Source of the DNA: Lentzea aerocolonigenes
GTDB lineage: Bacteria > Actinomycetota > Actinomycetes > Mycobacteriales > Pseudonocardiaceae
Direction: 5' to 3'
Assembly: GCF_000974445.1 (NCBI RefSeq)
Contig: NZ_BBOJ01000026.1
Coordinates: 62,001 to 126,000 of the forward strand
Length of the DNA: 64,000 nucleotides
Shown here: positions 43,843 to 52,528 of the stretch, piece by piece
Layout of the letters: every line of letters starts with the position of its first letter
Numbering within the stretch: position 1 is the stretch's first letter
Made by a program: the position numbers and the translations under genes
Notes under the pieces: generated by a model
What the model saw: the letters and a program-made list of their open reading frames with translations, nothing else
What the model was told of the DNA's origin: nothing
The model's database searches: none

Positions 43843-45048
43843 GTGAATCTGTCTCGACGCACCCTTCTGGCGTCTGCCGCGGCCACTCCCCTGCTCACCG
43901 GAGCCGGGGTCGCACTCGGTGCCGGGGAGGCTGCCGCTTCCCCGGCCGAGCTGCGCGGCGCGCTCGACTACGGGCTCACCAAGCTGAGGGCGGTCGCACC
44001 GGGCATCACGTCGTTCCCGGAGATCACCCGGTTCGAGAAGTGGACCTACGTCGCCGACGGCGGCTGGATCGGCGGTTTCTGGCCGGGCACGTTGTGGCTC
44101 GCGCACCTCGACAGCGGCGACGCCGGGTTCCGCGCGCTGGCCGAGGCCGCGAACGACAGGCTGGCACCGCGCCGCCTCGAACCGCGCGACCACGACCTGG
44201 GGTTCCTGTTCTACCCGTCCTGGGTCACCGCCTACCGGCTCACCGGCGACACGAAGTGGCGTGACGGCGCGGTCGACGCGGCGACCACGCTGATCCAGCG
44301 CTGGAACGCCACCGGGAAGTTCATCCGCGCGTGGGGCAAGCTCGGCACGCCGGGCAACGCGGGCCGCGTCATCATCGACACGATGATGAACCTGGACCTG
44401 CTCGCGTTCGCGACCGAGCAGACCGGCGACCGCAAGTTCCTCGACATCGCGATCGCCCACGCCAGAACCACGCAGACGCACTTCGTCCGCGCGGACGGCT
44501 CGACGCCGCACGTGTTCGACTTCAACCCGGACACCGGCGCGCCGATCGGCCCGAACACCGTGCAGGGCTACAGCCCCACGTCCTGCTGGGCGCGCGGCCA
44601 GGCGTGGGGCATCTACGGCTTCACGACGATGTACCGCCGCACGGGCCTGCGCGAGTTCCGCGACACCGCCCGCAGGATGGCCGACTTCGCGCTGTCCGCG
44701 CTCACGCCGGATCACGTGCCGGTGTGGGACTACCGCTCTCCGTTGGGCGCCAACGACGTCAAGGACTCGTCGGCGGGCGCGATCATGGCGTGCGGCCTGC
44801 TCGACCTGGCCAAGGCCACCGGCTCCGGGCGTTACCGCGAGCGGGCGCTGAAGATCCTCGACGGCCTGGTCGGCACGTGCCTCACCACGAGGTCGGCGCG
44901 CGCCGAGGCGATCATGGCACGTGGCACCCGCAACCGGCCGTCCGAGGACGGCGTGGAGGTCTCGCTGCCGTACGGCGACTACTACCTGTTCGAGGCGATC
45001 CTGCGCGTGCTCAAGCCCGCCCAGATCGCGAAGGCCATCGGCCTGTAG
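43843..45048 (+). CDS. Tat-exported GH88 unsaturated glucuronyl/galacturonyl hydrolase
   Basis: A 401-residue enzyme from GTG 43843. The N-terminus MNLSRRTLLASAAATPLL is a twin-arginine signal, cleaved near AAASP. The (alpha/alpha)6 domain has two conserved Asp: DHDLGFLFYP and GRVIIDTMMNLDLL. GGWIGGFWPGTLWLA and CWARGQAWGIYGF are typical of GH88/UGL. These enzymes hydrate the unsaturated uronate left by polysaccharide lyases, such as alginate-type or glycosaminoglycan lyases. A lyase-fold gene lies at 21904, though not adjacent. The upstream 130 bp are unusually AT-rich. Confidence 0.9.
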   Translation: MNLSRRTLLASAAATPLLTGAGVALGAGEAAASPAELRGALDYGLTKLRAVAPGITSFPEITRFEKWTYVADGGWIGGFWPGTLWLAHLDSGDAGFRALAEAANDRLAPRRLEPRDHDLGFLFYPSWVTAYRLTGDTKWRDGAVDAATTLIQRWNATGKFIRAWGKLGTPGNAGRVIIDTMMNLDLLAFATEQTGDRKFLDIAIAHARTTQTHFVRADGSTPHVFDFNPDTGAPIGPNTVQGYSPTSCWARGQAWGIYGFTTMYRRTGLREFRDTARRMADFALSALTPDHVPVWDYRSPLGANDVKDSSAGAIMACGLLDLAKATGSGRYRERALKILDGLVGTCLTTRSARAEAIMARGTRNRPSEDGVEVSLPYGDYYLFEAILRVLKPAQIAKAIGL

Positions 45049-45060
45049 CCGTGCCGTGAG

Positions 45061-45290
45061 TGCACGCGGGGAGCTTTCGTTCGCTTGGAGCGCACGCAAC
45101 GTCCCCGCGTGCGGTGAAAGTACGCGGGGAGCTTTCGTACTCTCCTGGAGGACGCAGCGTCCCCGCGTACTCACCTCAACGACGAAAGCTCCCCGCGTGC
45201 TCACCTCAAGGACGAAAGCTCCCCGCGTGCTCACCTGAGTACGAAAGCTCCCCGCGTACTCTCCTGGAGGACGAAGGGGCCCCGCGTGCG
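45061..45290. repeat. 30-bp repeat array, direct and inverted units
   Basis: Eight units in a 30-bp period from 45061. Units at 45181, 45211 and 45241 read (G)ACGAAAGCTCCCCGCGT then TCACCTCAAG-type tails. Units at 45061 and 45121 are inverted, and each pairs with the next unit to form a hairpin (GCACGCGGGGA/TCCCCGCGTGC). No unique spacers, so not CRISPR. The same motif is at 38819-38869. Both lie between convergent genes. Confidence 0.85.
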
Positions 45291-45292
45291 GC

Positions 45293-45838
45293 TCACTTCT
45301 CGATGACGCGGGCGGTGGGGCCGTTCGACCACGTCGCTTCCAGGCGGGAGAGGCGGCCCTCGGCGTTGCGGAAATTCACCACCAGCGGGCCGCCGGGCTG
45401 TTCCACCGCCACCGACCAGCCGTCCGCGGGAGTCGCCGACAACGCCTCCACCCCGGAAGAGCGGTAGCGCACGACCACGTCACCGCCGCGCAGGTGGAAC
45501 GCGTGGACGTACGAGCCGTCCGACTGCCATTCCCCCTGCGGAAGTTGAGCCGAGGTGGGACGCGCATCCGTACTACTGGGAGGAGCCGGAACGGACGAAC
45601 TGGGAGGCCTGGTGGACGAGGGCGTGACAGGCGACGGGCTGATCGAGGCGCCGTCGTCGGGCACCGGAACGCTGATCGAGGTGACGGTCGGCATCGGCAG
45701 CACCGCCGGCCCCGTCGGGGAGTTCACCGCGGCCACGGGCGCGGGTTCCATCGCCAACCGGATGCCGAACCAGGACAGGCCGATGGTCACGGCGGTCACC
45801 AACGCCCAGGCGACCAGGTATCCGATCGACCGTCTCAC
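45293..45838 (-). CDS. Membrane-anchored protein with Pro/Ser/Thr linker
   Basis: A 181-residue protein from GTG 45838, preceded by GGGAGGG. One transmembrane helix near the N-terminus (YLVAWALVTAVTIGLSWFG), a 70-residue Pro/Ser/Thr/Val linker, and a C-terminal domain of about 80 residues (GEWQSDGSYVHAFHLRGGDVVVRYRSSGVEALSATPADGW) with beta-strand character. I do not recognise a family. It is divergent from a two-component system, 20 bp away, and may be sensed or controlled by it. Confidence 0.75.
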   Translation of the reverse strand: MRRSIGYLVAWALVTAVTIGLSWFGIRLAMEPAPVAAVNSPTGPAVLPMPTVTSISVPVPDDGASISPSPVTPSSTRPPSSSVPAPPSSTDARPTSAQLPQGEWQSDGSYVHAFHLRGGDVVVRYRSSGVEALSATPADGWSVAVEQPGGPLVVNFRNAEGRLSRLEATWSNGPTARVIEK

Positions 45839-45858
45839 CGCGAGGACCCTCCCGTAGC

Positions 45859-46524
45859 ATGGCATCGGTACTGCTGGTCGAGGACGACCCGGTGGTGCGG
45901 GCGGCGATCACGCGCGCTCTCACGGGCCAGGGCCACATCGTGCACGGTGTCGCGCTCGCGATCGAGGCTTTGCGCGAAGTCACCGCCAACAGCTACGACG
46001 TCGTGGTGCTCGACCTCGGGCTCCCCGACCTCGACGGCGGTGACGCGCTGCGGATGATCCGAGGCGTCACGAACACCCCGGTCGTGATCGCGACCGCCCG
46101 CGACGACGAGGCCGAGATCATCCGGCTGCTCAACGCGGGCGCGGACGACTACCTCGTGAAGCCCTTCTCCAGCGAGCACCTGGAAGCGCGGCTGCAGGCC
46201 GTGCTCCGGCGTGCGCGGGACAGCAAGCAGCTCGTCGTCGGCGGCCTGGAGATCGACGTCAACCTCCGCAGGGCCACTGTGGACGGTCAGGACCTCTCCT
46301 TGACGCACAAGGAGTTCGAGCTGCTGTCGTATCTCGCGGCACGGCAGGGCGAGGTCGTCCCGCGCGCCGAGATCCTCGCGAACGTGTGGCCGTCGACGCG
46401 CGACGACCAGACCCTCGACGTCCACCTCTCGTGGTTGCGCCGCAAGCTCGGTGAACGGGCCGCGCAGCCGCGGTACCTGCACACGGTGCGCGGGGTCGGC
46501 GTTCGTCTGGTCGCACCGAGATGA
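45859..46524 (+). CDS. OmpR-family response regulator
   Basis: A 221-residue regulator. Receiver domain 1-115: VLLVEDDP (acidic pocket), VVLDLGLPDLDG with phosphoacceptor Asp52, and KPF (Lys102). A winged helix DNA-binding domain at ~130-218 follows (LSLTHKEFELLSYLAARQGEVV, YLHTVRGVGVRL). It pairs with the kinase that overlaps it by four bases. Targets are unknown; the divergent anchored protein is a candidate. Confidence 0.95.
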   Translation: MASVLLVEDDPVVRAAITRALTGQGHIVHGVALAIEALREVTANSYDVVVLDLGLPDLDGGDALRMIRGVTNTPVVIATARDDEAEIIRLLNAGADDYLVKPFSSEHLEARLQAVLRRARDSKQLVVGGLEIDVNLRRATVDGQDLSLTHKEFELLSYLAARQGEVVPRAEILANVWPSTRDDQTLDVHLSWLRRKLGERAAQPRYLHTVRGVGVRLVAPR

Positions 46525-47801
46525 GGCGGTCACTGGTCCTGGTCGCTCTCGCGGCGACCAGTCTGGTGGCGCTGGCTTTCCTCATCCCACTCGCTCTCGT
46601 CGTCAAGAGCGCGGCGTACGAGCGCGCACTCGGCGAGGCCGAGAAGCAGGCCAACGCGCTCGTCCCGGCGCTGGTGATCACCAAGAAGGCCGCGGACATC
46701 CGGCAGGCCATCCGCAGCACCCCGTACGGCGCGCAGCAGCGACTCGCGGTGCACACCGGTGTCCCGGCCGGCACCCTCGGCACCTCTCACATCACCGCCG
46801 CCAACCTCGAGGAGGCCCGAAAACTGGCGACGGCTTCCACTGTCGAGCGGCCTGATGGCATCTCCTATCTCCAGCCGCTGGCCACCAGTGCCAACGGGGT
46901 CGCGATCATCGAGGCGTTCGTGCCGCGCGAGCAGCTCACCCACGGCGTGATCGGCACGTGGTGGGCGCTGGCCGGTGTCGCGGTCGGGCTCGTCGCCATC
47001 TCGGTGTTCGTCGCCGACCGCCTGGGCGCCCGCGCCGTCAAGGCCACGCGCCGCCTGGCGGAGGGCGCCAGGCGGATGGGCCAGGGCGACCTCACGGTCC
47101 GCGTCCCGGTGAAGGGACCGCCGGAGCTCGCGGAGGTCGGCAGGGCGTTCAACACGATGGCCGAACGCGTCCGGCACCTCCTCGCCGCCGAACGGGAGGT
47201 GGTCGCCGACCTCTCGCACCGCCTCAGAACACCCCTCACGGCCCTTCTCCTGGACGCGGATGCCCTCGGACAGGGGTCGGGGGCGGATCGCGTGCGCACG
47301 GCCGTTCAGGGGCTTGAGAGAGAGGTCGGCGAGATCATCAAGGCGGCCCGGTCCGGCCTCCAGCCCGACAACAGCGGGGTCGACGCGGCGAGCGTCGTCC
47401 GCGACCGGCTGGTGTTCTGGTCCGCGCTCGCCGACGACCAGGAGCGCCCGTGGACCGTCCGGGGCGCCGACAAGCCCGCCCACGTGCCGCTGTCCCGCAC
47501 CGATCTCACCGCCGCGCTGGACGCGTTGCTGGGCAACGTGTTCCGGTACACGCCGGAGGGCACCCGGTTCGCCGTCACCCTGGTGCACCAGGCCGATCTG
47601 GTGGCGCTCGTGGTCGAGGACGCCGGTCCCGGCATCGCGGACACCGAACGGGCGGTGCGGCGCGGCGCCAGCGGTGGTGGTTCCACCGGCCTGGGACTCG
47701 ACATCGCCCGTCGCGCCGCGGAGAGCACGGGTGGTTCTCTCCACGTCGACCGCGGGCCGTTGGGTGGGGCGCGCGTGCAATTGAGGCTCCGGAGGCACTA
47801 G
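46521..47801 (+). CDS. Membrane sensor histidine kinase
   Basis: A 426-residue kinase: transmembrane helix 8-30, an extracytoplasmic sensor ~31-145, a second helix ~147-167, HAMP ~168-220 (GARRMGQGDLTVRV), HisKA with VADLSHRLRTPLTAL (phosphoacceptor His), and HATPase_c (NVFRYTPEGT, EDAGPGIAD, GSTGLGLDIA). Sensor ligand unknown. Coupled to the response regulator by ATGA overlap. A strong hairpin follows. Confidence 0.94.
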   Translation: MRRSLVLVALAATSLVALAFLIPLALVVKSAAYERALGEAEKQANALVPALVITKKAADIRQAIRSTPYGAQQRLAVHTGVPAGTLGTSHITAANLEEARKLATASTVERPDGISYLQPLATSANGVAIIEAFVPREQLTHGVIGTWWALAGVAVGLVAISVFVADRLGARAVKATRRLAEGARRMGQGDLTVRVPVKGPPELAEVGRAFNTMAERVRHLLAAEREVVADLSHRLRTPLTALLLDADALGQGSGADRVRTAVQGLEREVGEIIKAARSGLQPDNSGVDAASVVRDRLVFWSALADDQERPWTVRGADKPAHVPLSRTDLTAALDALLGNVFRYTPEGTRFAVTLVHQADLVALVVEDAGPGIADTERAVRRGASGGGSTGLGLDIARRAAESTGGSLHVDRGPLGGARVQLRLRRH

Positions 47802-47830
47802 GCGCCCTCGTGGGGCGGGAAAAAGAACAC

Positions 47831-47875
47831 CGCCGGCGGCGAACGGACCGTGGGACGGGTCCGTCGCCGCCGGCG
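47831..47875. terminator. GC-rich hairpin after two-component genes
   Basis: An 18-bp stem (CGCCGGCGGCG..CGGACC and complement) with an 8-nt loop, 30 bp past the kinase stop; no T tract. Confidence 0.7.
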
Positions 47876-48222
47876 GGCACCGGCCGGCTGCGCCGCACCG
47901 CTGCCGCACCACCGAGTTCCGAGCAGGAGGGTGGAACCCGATGAGCAGTGCGCGCTCGCCTTCCCACACCGGTGTAAGAGGTGGATCAGCCGGGGCTCTC
48001 GGCGTCTGGTGTGGGGACCGGCGTATTCAGCTGGTCTGTGTGATCGTTTTTGCGATCTGACACGAAGTTAGCCGACGGGCCGCCGTCGCCAATCCACCGT
48101 TCAGACGATTAATCCGTTTTAAATATATTTAAGTTCGCCCGGTCGGCTGTCCTCGGGTTAAGTCCATTTAAGATAGCGTCGCTGCCACGCCGCCATCCAT
48201 CCCCCGAAATGAAAGGCGCCTC
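47876..48222. other. Intergenic region with AT-rich promoter tract
   Basis: No gene is visible. From 48108 to 48180 the base composition drops sharply (TTTTAAATATATTTAAG; CATTTAAGATAG), which probably contains the promoter of the DUF4360 gene. Nothing else was recognised. Confidence 0.55.
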
Positions 48223-48846
48223 ATGCTCAGTGTGATGGCAGCAACGAGTTTGGCAGTGTCGCTCCTCGTCGCCCCCGAGGCGCCGAGCACCGCGGATGTC
48301 GTTCCTCCCGGAAAAATCACCGTCGACGTCGTCACGGTCAACGGTTCCGGGTGCCCGGCGGGAACAGCCGCCGTCGCCGTCGCGGACGACAACACCGCAT
48401 TCACGGTCACTTACAGCGACTACACAGCGCAGGCCGGTTCCGGATCGTCACCGACGGACTTCCGCAAGAACTGCCAGCTGAACCTGCGCGTGCACTACCC
48501 GCAGGGCTTCACCTTCGGCATCGCGAAGGCGGACTACCGCGGGTTCGCACACTTACCCAGAGGCGCGAAGGGCATGCAACGCGCCAGCTACTACTTCTCC
48601 GGCTCGTCCTCCACGGGCACGAGCACGCACAACATCAACGCCCCCATCACCGACAACTGGCAGTTCACCGACTCCACGGACGTCGCGGAGATCGTCTTCG
48701 CACCGTGCGGCATGGTGCGGAACCTGAACGTGAACACCGAGGTGCGCGCGTTCACGAACTCCTCCAACCAGCCGGCGTTCGTGTCCATGGACTCGACCGA
48801 CGGCAGCGTCAACACCCGCTACCAGTTCGCCTGGAAGCGATGCTGA
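48223..48846 (+). CDS. Secreted DUF4360 protein, copy 1
   Basis: A 207-residue exported protein: signal peptide about 1-25, then a DUF4360 beta-rich domain. VNGSGCPAGTAAVAV, FTVTYSDY, DFRKNCQLNL and a C-terminal FAWKRC carry the four conserved cysteines. DUF4360 proteins occur in actinomycetes and fungi; function is unknown. A second copy lies 1.1 kb downstream at 49963. Ribosome site GAAAGG upstream. Confidence 0.88.
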   Translation: MLSVMAATSLAVSLLVAPEAPSTADVVPPGKITVDVVTVNGSGCPAGTAAVAVADDNTAFTVTYSDYTAQAGSGSSPTDFRKNCQLNLRVHYPQGFTFGIAKADYRGFAHLPRGAKGMQRASYYFSGSSSTGTSTHNINAPITDNWQFTDSTDVAEIVFAPCGMVRNLNVNTEVRAFTNSSNQPAFVSMDSTDGSVNTRYQFAWKRC

Positions 48847-49047
48847 GCGAAATTGATCACGGAGCGCGCCCGGCGTTCCACGCACGGTGAACGCCGGGCC
48901 CTCTCACCGTGACCCGCACGTGACTTTTGACGGGTGAGTCAACCAGGCCATTGCTTCCTCCGTATACCCATGTAGATTCCCGCTCACCGCGACGGCCATT
49001 CGGGTGACCGTCGTTGGATCGCGCGCCGCACGCGAAACGGAGGCAGA

Positions 49048-49560
49048 ATGCAGGCGAACGCCCAGACCGCCCAGGTCGACGACCTGACACTCATCGCGCT
49101 GCCAACCGCGGTGAACTGCGCGGATCTGTTCGTGCGCTTCACCCTCGGTGAATGGCGGCTGCGCAACATGATCGGCGAGTGCTCGGCCGTCGCGTGCGCG
49201 CTGGTGGAAGCGGCGATCGAGTCCGCGGACCCCAAGACCTCGCGGCTGATCACGCTGCGGCTGAGGCTGAGCGGCGACTACCTCGTCATCGAGCTGGAGG
49301 CGGCCCGGTTCACGATGCCGCCCACCTCGCCAGACCTGCGCACCGGCGAGCTGCAACTCGCCGGCGGCATCAAGCTGATCTGGTGCGAGCTCGCGCTGCC
49401 GACCGGCGTGAACGCCAACGCGGTGCCGCTGCCCCGGCGCGAGAAGCGCCGTTCCCCCGCGGCCGAGGCGCTGGGCGACGAGCCGGACGTCGACCCCGAG
49501 CTCATCCAGCGCATCCTGTTCGGCCTCGGCGGCTCGATGGGCGGCGGCAACCAGCGGTAA
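49048..49560 (+). CDS. Degenerate RsbW-like ATPase-fold protein
   Basis: A 170-residue protein. Residues ~10-125 resemble a GHKL/RsbW domain in strand-helix order (VNCADLFVRFTLGEWRL, GECSAVACALVEAAIES, GDYLVIELEAARF), but the N-box Glu/Asn and glycine-rich G boxes are not recognisable, so ATP binding is doubtful. The tail (EKRRSPAAEALGDEPDVDPE, then LIQRILFGLGGSMGGG) is specific to this protein. It lies between two DUF4360 genes. Function unknown. Confidence 0.6.
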   Translation: MQANAQTAQVDDLTLIALPTAVNCADLFVRFTLGEWRLRNMIGECSAVACALVEAAIESADPKTSRLITLRLRLSGDYLVIELEAARFTMPPTSPDLRTGELQLAGGIKLIWCELALPTGVNANAVPLPRREKRRSPAAEALGDEPDVDPELIQRILFGLGGSMGGGNQR

Positions 49561-49586
49561 ACCGCTTCACCACGAGTTTCACCCGG

Positions 49587-49617
49587 AAAGGCGCGTCCAT
49601 CAGTGGACGCGCCTTTT
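49587..49617 (+). terminator. Rho-independent terminator
   Basis: GGCGCGTCCA-TCAG-TGGACGCGCC with four T. Confidence 0.92.
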
Positions 49618-49962
49618 CCGTGCCGGACCGGCACGCCGGTGTGGACACTTCACGAATTGAGTTCCACCGCCCAGACGCGCGCTGCTCCGTTCGAGGCGTG
49701 TTACATTCCCGCGGCGCCGGAGCCTCACGTTTCTGAACAGCGTTCTTGCGGTACGGGTGGAAATTGACCGACGCATTCCCCGGCTCGACCCCCAGATGCT
49801 GTAACCGATCGAACACAAAATGTGACAAATAGTTGGCGCGCATTTAATTGCGCCCACACCCGGCAATGTTGCTCTGGTTGGCGGACGGTTCTTGAACACC
49901 CTTTCCGATACGGTCTCGTATCACGCCGCCCGAACTGTCCTGCACATTCGGAAAGGTGTCTC
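49618..49962. other. Intergenic region before second DUF4360 gene
   Basis: No gene. An AT-richer stretch near 49815-49855 (AAAATGTGACAAATAG; GCATTTAATTGC) probably carries the promoter. A ribosome site GGAAAGG precedes ATG 49963. Confidence 0.5.
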
Positions 49963-50589
49963 ATGATTAGCGCACTGGCTGCGGCCGGTCTGGCTCTGTC
50001 CACCATCGTCATTCCCCCGGCCGCGGATCCGCCCCCGCCGGGACAGATCACCATCGACGTCGTGACCGTCAACGGCTCCGGTTGTCGCCTCGGTACGGCC
50101 GCCGTCGCGGTGTCCCCCGACAACAAGGCTTTCACCGTGACCTACAGCGAGTACCTGGCTCAGGTGGGCCCGCAGGCGAGGCCCACCGATTTCCGCAAGA
50201 ACTGCCAGCTGAACCTCAAAGTCAACGTGCCGGGCGGATTCACCTACGGAATCGCGCAGGCCGACTACAGAGGCTTCGCCGACCTGCAGAGGGGAGCGAA
50301 GGGCACGACGAAGGCGAGCTACTACTTCCAGGGCATGTCGGACACCGACCAGCGCTCGAAGACGTTCAACGGCGGTATCAGCGACAACTGGCAGGTCACG
50401 CACAAGACGGACGTCGCCGCCATCATCTACCACCCGTGCGGGGAGAGGCGGAACTTCAACGTCAACACCGAACTGCGCGTGGAGAAGGGCACGTCGGACC
50501 CGACGAAGACCAGCTTCATGACGATGGATTCGACCGACGTCTCATTCTCGACGCTGTACCACTTCGCGTGGAAGAAGTGCCCCAAGTAG
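49963..50589 (+). CDS. Secreted DUF4360 protein, copy 2
   Basis: A 208-residue paralog of the 48223 product from ATG 49963; shared blocks include VVTVNGSGC, DFRKNCQLNL, ADYRGFA and the final FAWKKC. The frame is open further upstream but has no signal-peptide character there. It has a signal peptide and four cysteines. Copies 1 and 2 differ along their whole length, so the duplication is not recent. A strong terminator follows. Confidence 0.88.
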   Translation: MISALAAAGLALSTIVIPPAADPPPPGQITIDVVTVNGSGCRLGTAAVAVSPDNKAFTVTYSEYLAQVGPQARPTDFRKNCQLNLKVNVPGGFTYGIAQADYRGFADLQRGAKGTTKASYYFQGMSDTDQRSKTFNGGISDNWQVTHKTDVAAIIYHPCGERRNFNVNTELRVEKGTSDPTKTSFMTMDSTDVSFSTLYHFAWKKCPK

Positions 50590-50606
50590 GAGACGGCACC
50601 TCGACA

Positions 50607-50660
50607 GCAGCAGAAGGCCCCTTGGTTCCCGCCGCACGGGACCAAGGGGCCTTCTGCTGC
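50607..50660. terminator. Long bidirectional terminator
   Basis: A stem of about 23 bp (GCAGCAGAAGGCCCCTTGG and complement, one bulge) and a 7-nt loop between convergent genes. Confidence 0.85.
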
Positions 50661-50668
50661 CACCGCGG

Positions 50669-51496
50669 TCAGATGTTCTGGTTCGCGAAGCCCTTGGTCG
50701 CGATCTTCGACAGCATCGCCTGCCACACGGAGGAGCTGGTGTGCGGGTCGCCGGTCACGCCGAGCGCGGACTTGAGCCCGTTGAACGCGGACTGCGTGGC
50801 GGGGCCCCAGTCGCCGTCGATCGCGATGCCCGCGGCGCGGAAGTTGTTGCACACGGCCTGAACGAACTTCGTGTCGGACTCGGAGTCCTTGAGCACGCGG
50901 ACCGGCATGCCACCGAAGTCGGAGTGGATGTGGTCGGCGTGGTCGGCGTTGTACCAGCCGTCGAGGACGTAGCGGAACCGGCGGCGGCACACGGCTTCCG
51001 TCGCGAGGTAGCGCTTGCGGACCGACGCGGTGCCCGACGCGTGGGCCTTGTCGAGGGGCGAGATGGTGTTGCCGCCGGACCAGCGGACGTGGTCGAGGTC
51101 CATCGCGGTGCCGGCGCCGTGCTGGCCCGGCTTGTCGACGTAGAAACCGGCGGAGACGATGTAGCTGATCGAGCCGTAGGCCGACGAGAGCGAGCGCAGG
51201 TCCCGGATCCAGGCGACGAGCGCGTTGTAGAACGCGTCGGTGCACTGCCAGTTGCGCAGGGTGGTGTTGCCGCGGTTGGAACGCCAGTAGTAGACGGGCG
51301 TGCCGTCGATCTTCTGGAACGTCATCATCGCCAGGGCACCGGCCTCGGCGGCCTGGATCTCCGCGTCGGTGTGCTGGTCGGCGATCTTCGGGTCGGCACT
51401 CGCCAGGCCCGGAGCGATGGTGGACAGGCCGGCGAGACCGGCGACGGCCGCCGCGCCCGTGACGAAGCCGCGCCTGGTGACGTTGTTCTCGAACAC
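50669..51496 (-). CDS. Tat-exported extensin-like/M15-type peptidoglycan protein with PGB-like tail
   Basis: A 275-residue protein from GTG 51496. NVTRRGFVTGAAAVAGLAGL is a twin-arginine signal. Residues ~60-205 fit the extensin-like C-terminal/M15 fold: QHGAGTAMDLDHVRW and ADHADHIHSDFGG, with His-Asp and His residues placed as in zinc D,D-carboxypeptidases. The last ~60 residues (NFRAAGIAIDGDWGPATQSAFNGLK) match a peptidoglycan-binding-like module. Likely cell-wall acting; activity inferred. Confidence 0.8.
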   Translation of the reverse strand: MFENNVTRRGFVTGAAAVAGLAGLSTIAPGLASADPKIADQHTDAEIQAAEAGALAMMTFQKIDGTPVYYWRSNRGNTTLRNWQCTDAFYNALVAWIRDLRSLSSAYGSISYIVSAGFYVDKPGQHGAGTAMDLDHVRWSGGNTISPLDKAHASGTASVRKRYLATEAVCRRRFRYVLDGWYNADHADHIHSDFGGMPVRVLKDSESDTKFVQAVCNNFRAAGIAIDGDWGPATQSAFNGLKSALGVTGDPHTSSSVWQAMLSKIATKGFANQNI

Positions 51497-51625
51497 CCCA
51501 GTTCTCCCTCTGTGTCCTCGCCGGGGCGGACAGGACGAGGGGCCTGTCTCACCACCGGCGCGACGGAGTCTAGGGATCACGTTCAGAACGGGGAATCCGC
51601 TCTGACCTGGGGTTTTCCTTTGTCT

Positions 51626-52528
51626 TTACCGCACTGACCCGAGCACGCGGATCAGGCTCTTCTCGGTGTCGTTGCCCAGTTTCTCGAGCGCCAGCTTCGC
51701 CACCGGAGCGCCGAGCTTCGCCAGTCCGTTGAACTCGAGGTGGGCGTGGTAGCCGATCCTCGTCGTGCCGGACGTGGAGCCGGCGGTGATCGAGATGTCG
51801 TCGGTCGCGGTGGCGGTGTCGTTGCGGCCGACGAACTGGAGCCCGTTCGGGTCGTCGCGGGTGAGCTCGTAGACCAGCTCGGTCTTGCGGCCCAGGAACG
51901 TCGACACGTTGCGCCAGCGGGAACCGACCTCGACGGGTCCCTCGTCGAGCCGCGTGCACGTGACGGTGCCCGGATCCCACTGCTCGGTGCGGGCGAAGTC
52001 GCGCAGGTACTCCACGACCCCCTCGGGCGAGGACGCGACGGTGAACGTGCGCTCGACGTCGACACCGGTCTGCTGCGGCGCGTTGAACGACCGCGGCGCG
52101 AGGCGAAGTCGTTGCCGCTCAGCCAGTTCCGCCTGACTCTCGGCCCGGCGCAGCAACCGGTCCAGCCGTTCCGCGTCGACGCCGGGCAACGTCTGCAGCG
52201 TGCGCCACATCGTCGCCTTGGCGTCGATGCCGGTGCGCAACGCCTCCAGCTCGAGCACGTCGCTCAGCGGAGAACGGCCCAGCAGCCTGCCGTTGAGCTT
52301 GAGCCTGCCCGCCTTCTCGGTGAGCCAGCCGATCGCTTCCTTGTGCGGGCGCGGCTCGACGCCGAACGAGCGCATGACGTCGAGGAGCTCCTTGCGGTCG
52401 GCGTCGACGTCGTCCGCGAGGACGCGCAGTTCGGGGTGCGTGCGGCTGATGCGACGCGCGAGCTCGGTGCCCGCGGACGCCCCGGCCAGGTGGTCGTTGA
52501 GGTAGATGCCCAGCAGCTCCGTGTTCAC
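51626..52528 (-). CDS. Ferritin-like helical domain fused to SRPBCC domain
   Basis: A 300-residue protein from GTG 52528. Residues 1-145 are helical and ferritin-like (LLGIYLNDHLAGASAGTELA, HPELRVLADDVDADRKELLDVM); residues ~155-300 are an SRPBCC/polyketide-cyclase-type ligand pocket (VERTFTVASSPEGVVEYLRDFARTEQWDPGTV). Its start overlaps the NADH dehydrogenase stop (GTGA), so the two are co-expressed; a link to electron transfer or a hydrophobic cofactor is inferred. Confidence 0.75.
   Translation of the reverse strand: MNTELLGIYLNDHLAGASAGTELARRISRTHPELRVLADDVDADRKELLDVMRSFGVEPRPHKEAIGWLTEKAGRLKLNGRLLGRSPLSDVLELEALRTGIDAKATMWRTLQTLPGVDAERLDRLLRRAESQAELAERQRLRLAPRSFNAPQQTGVDVERTFTVASSPEGVVEYLRDFARTEQWDPGTVTCTRLDEGPVEVGSRWRNVSTFLGRKTELVYELTRDDPNGLQFVGRNDTATATDDISITAGSTSGTTRIGYHAHLEFNGLAKLGAPVAKLALEKLGNDTEKSLIRVLGSVR

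Noticed and set aside
45061-45290. Regular 30-bp repeats resembling a CRISPR array
   Set aside because: Units follow one another without unique spacers, and some are inverted; no cas gene is near.
49822-49962. N-terminal extension of the second DUF4360 gene
   Set aside because: The added residues lack signal-peptide character, and a ribosome site sits before ATG 49963.
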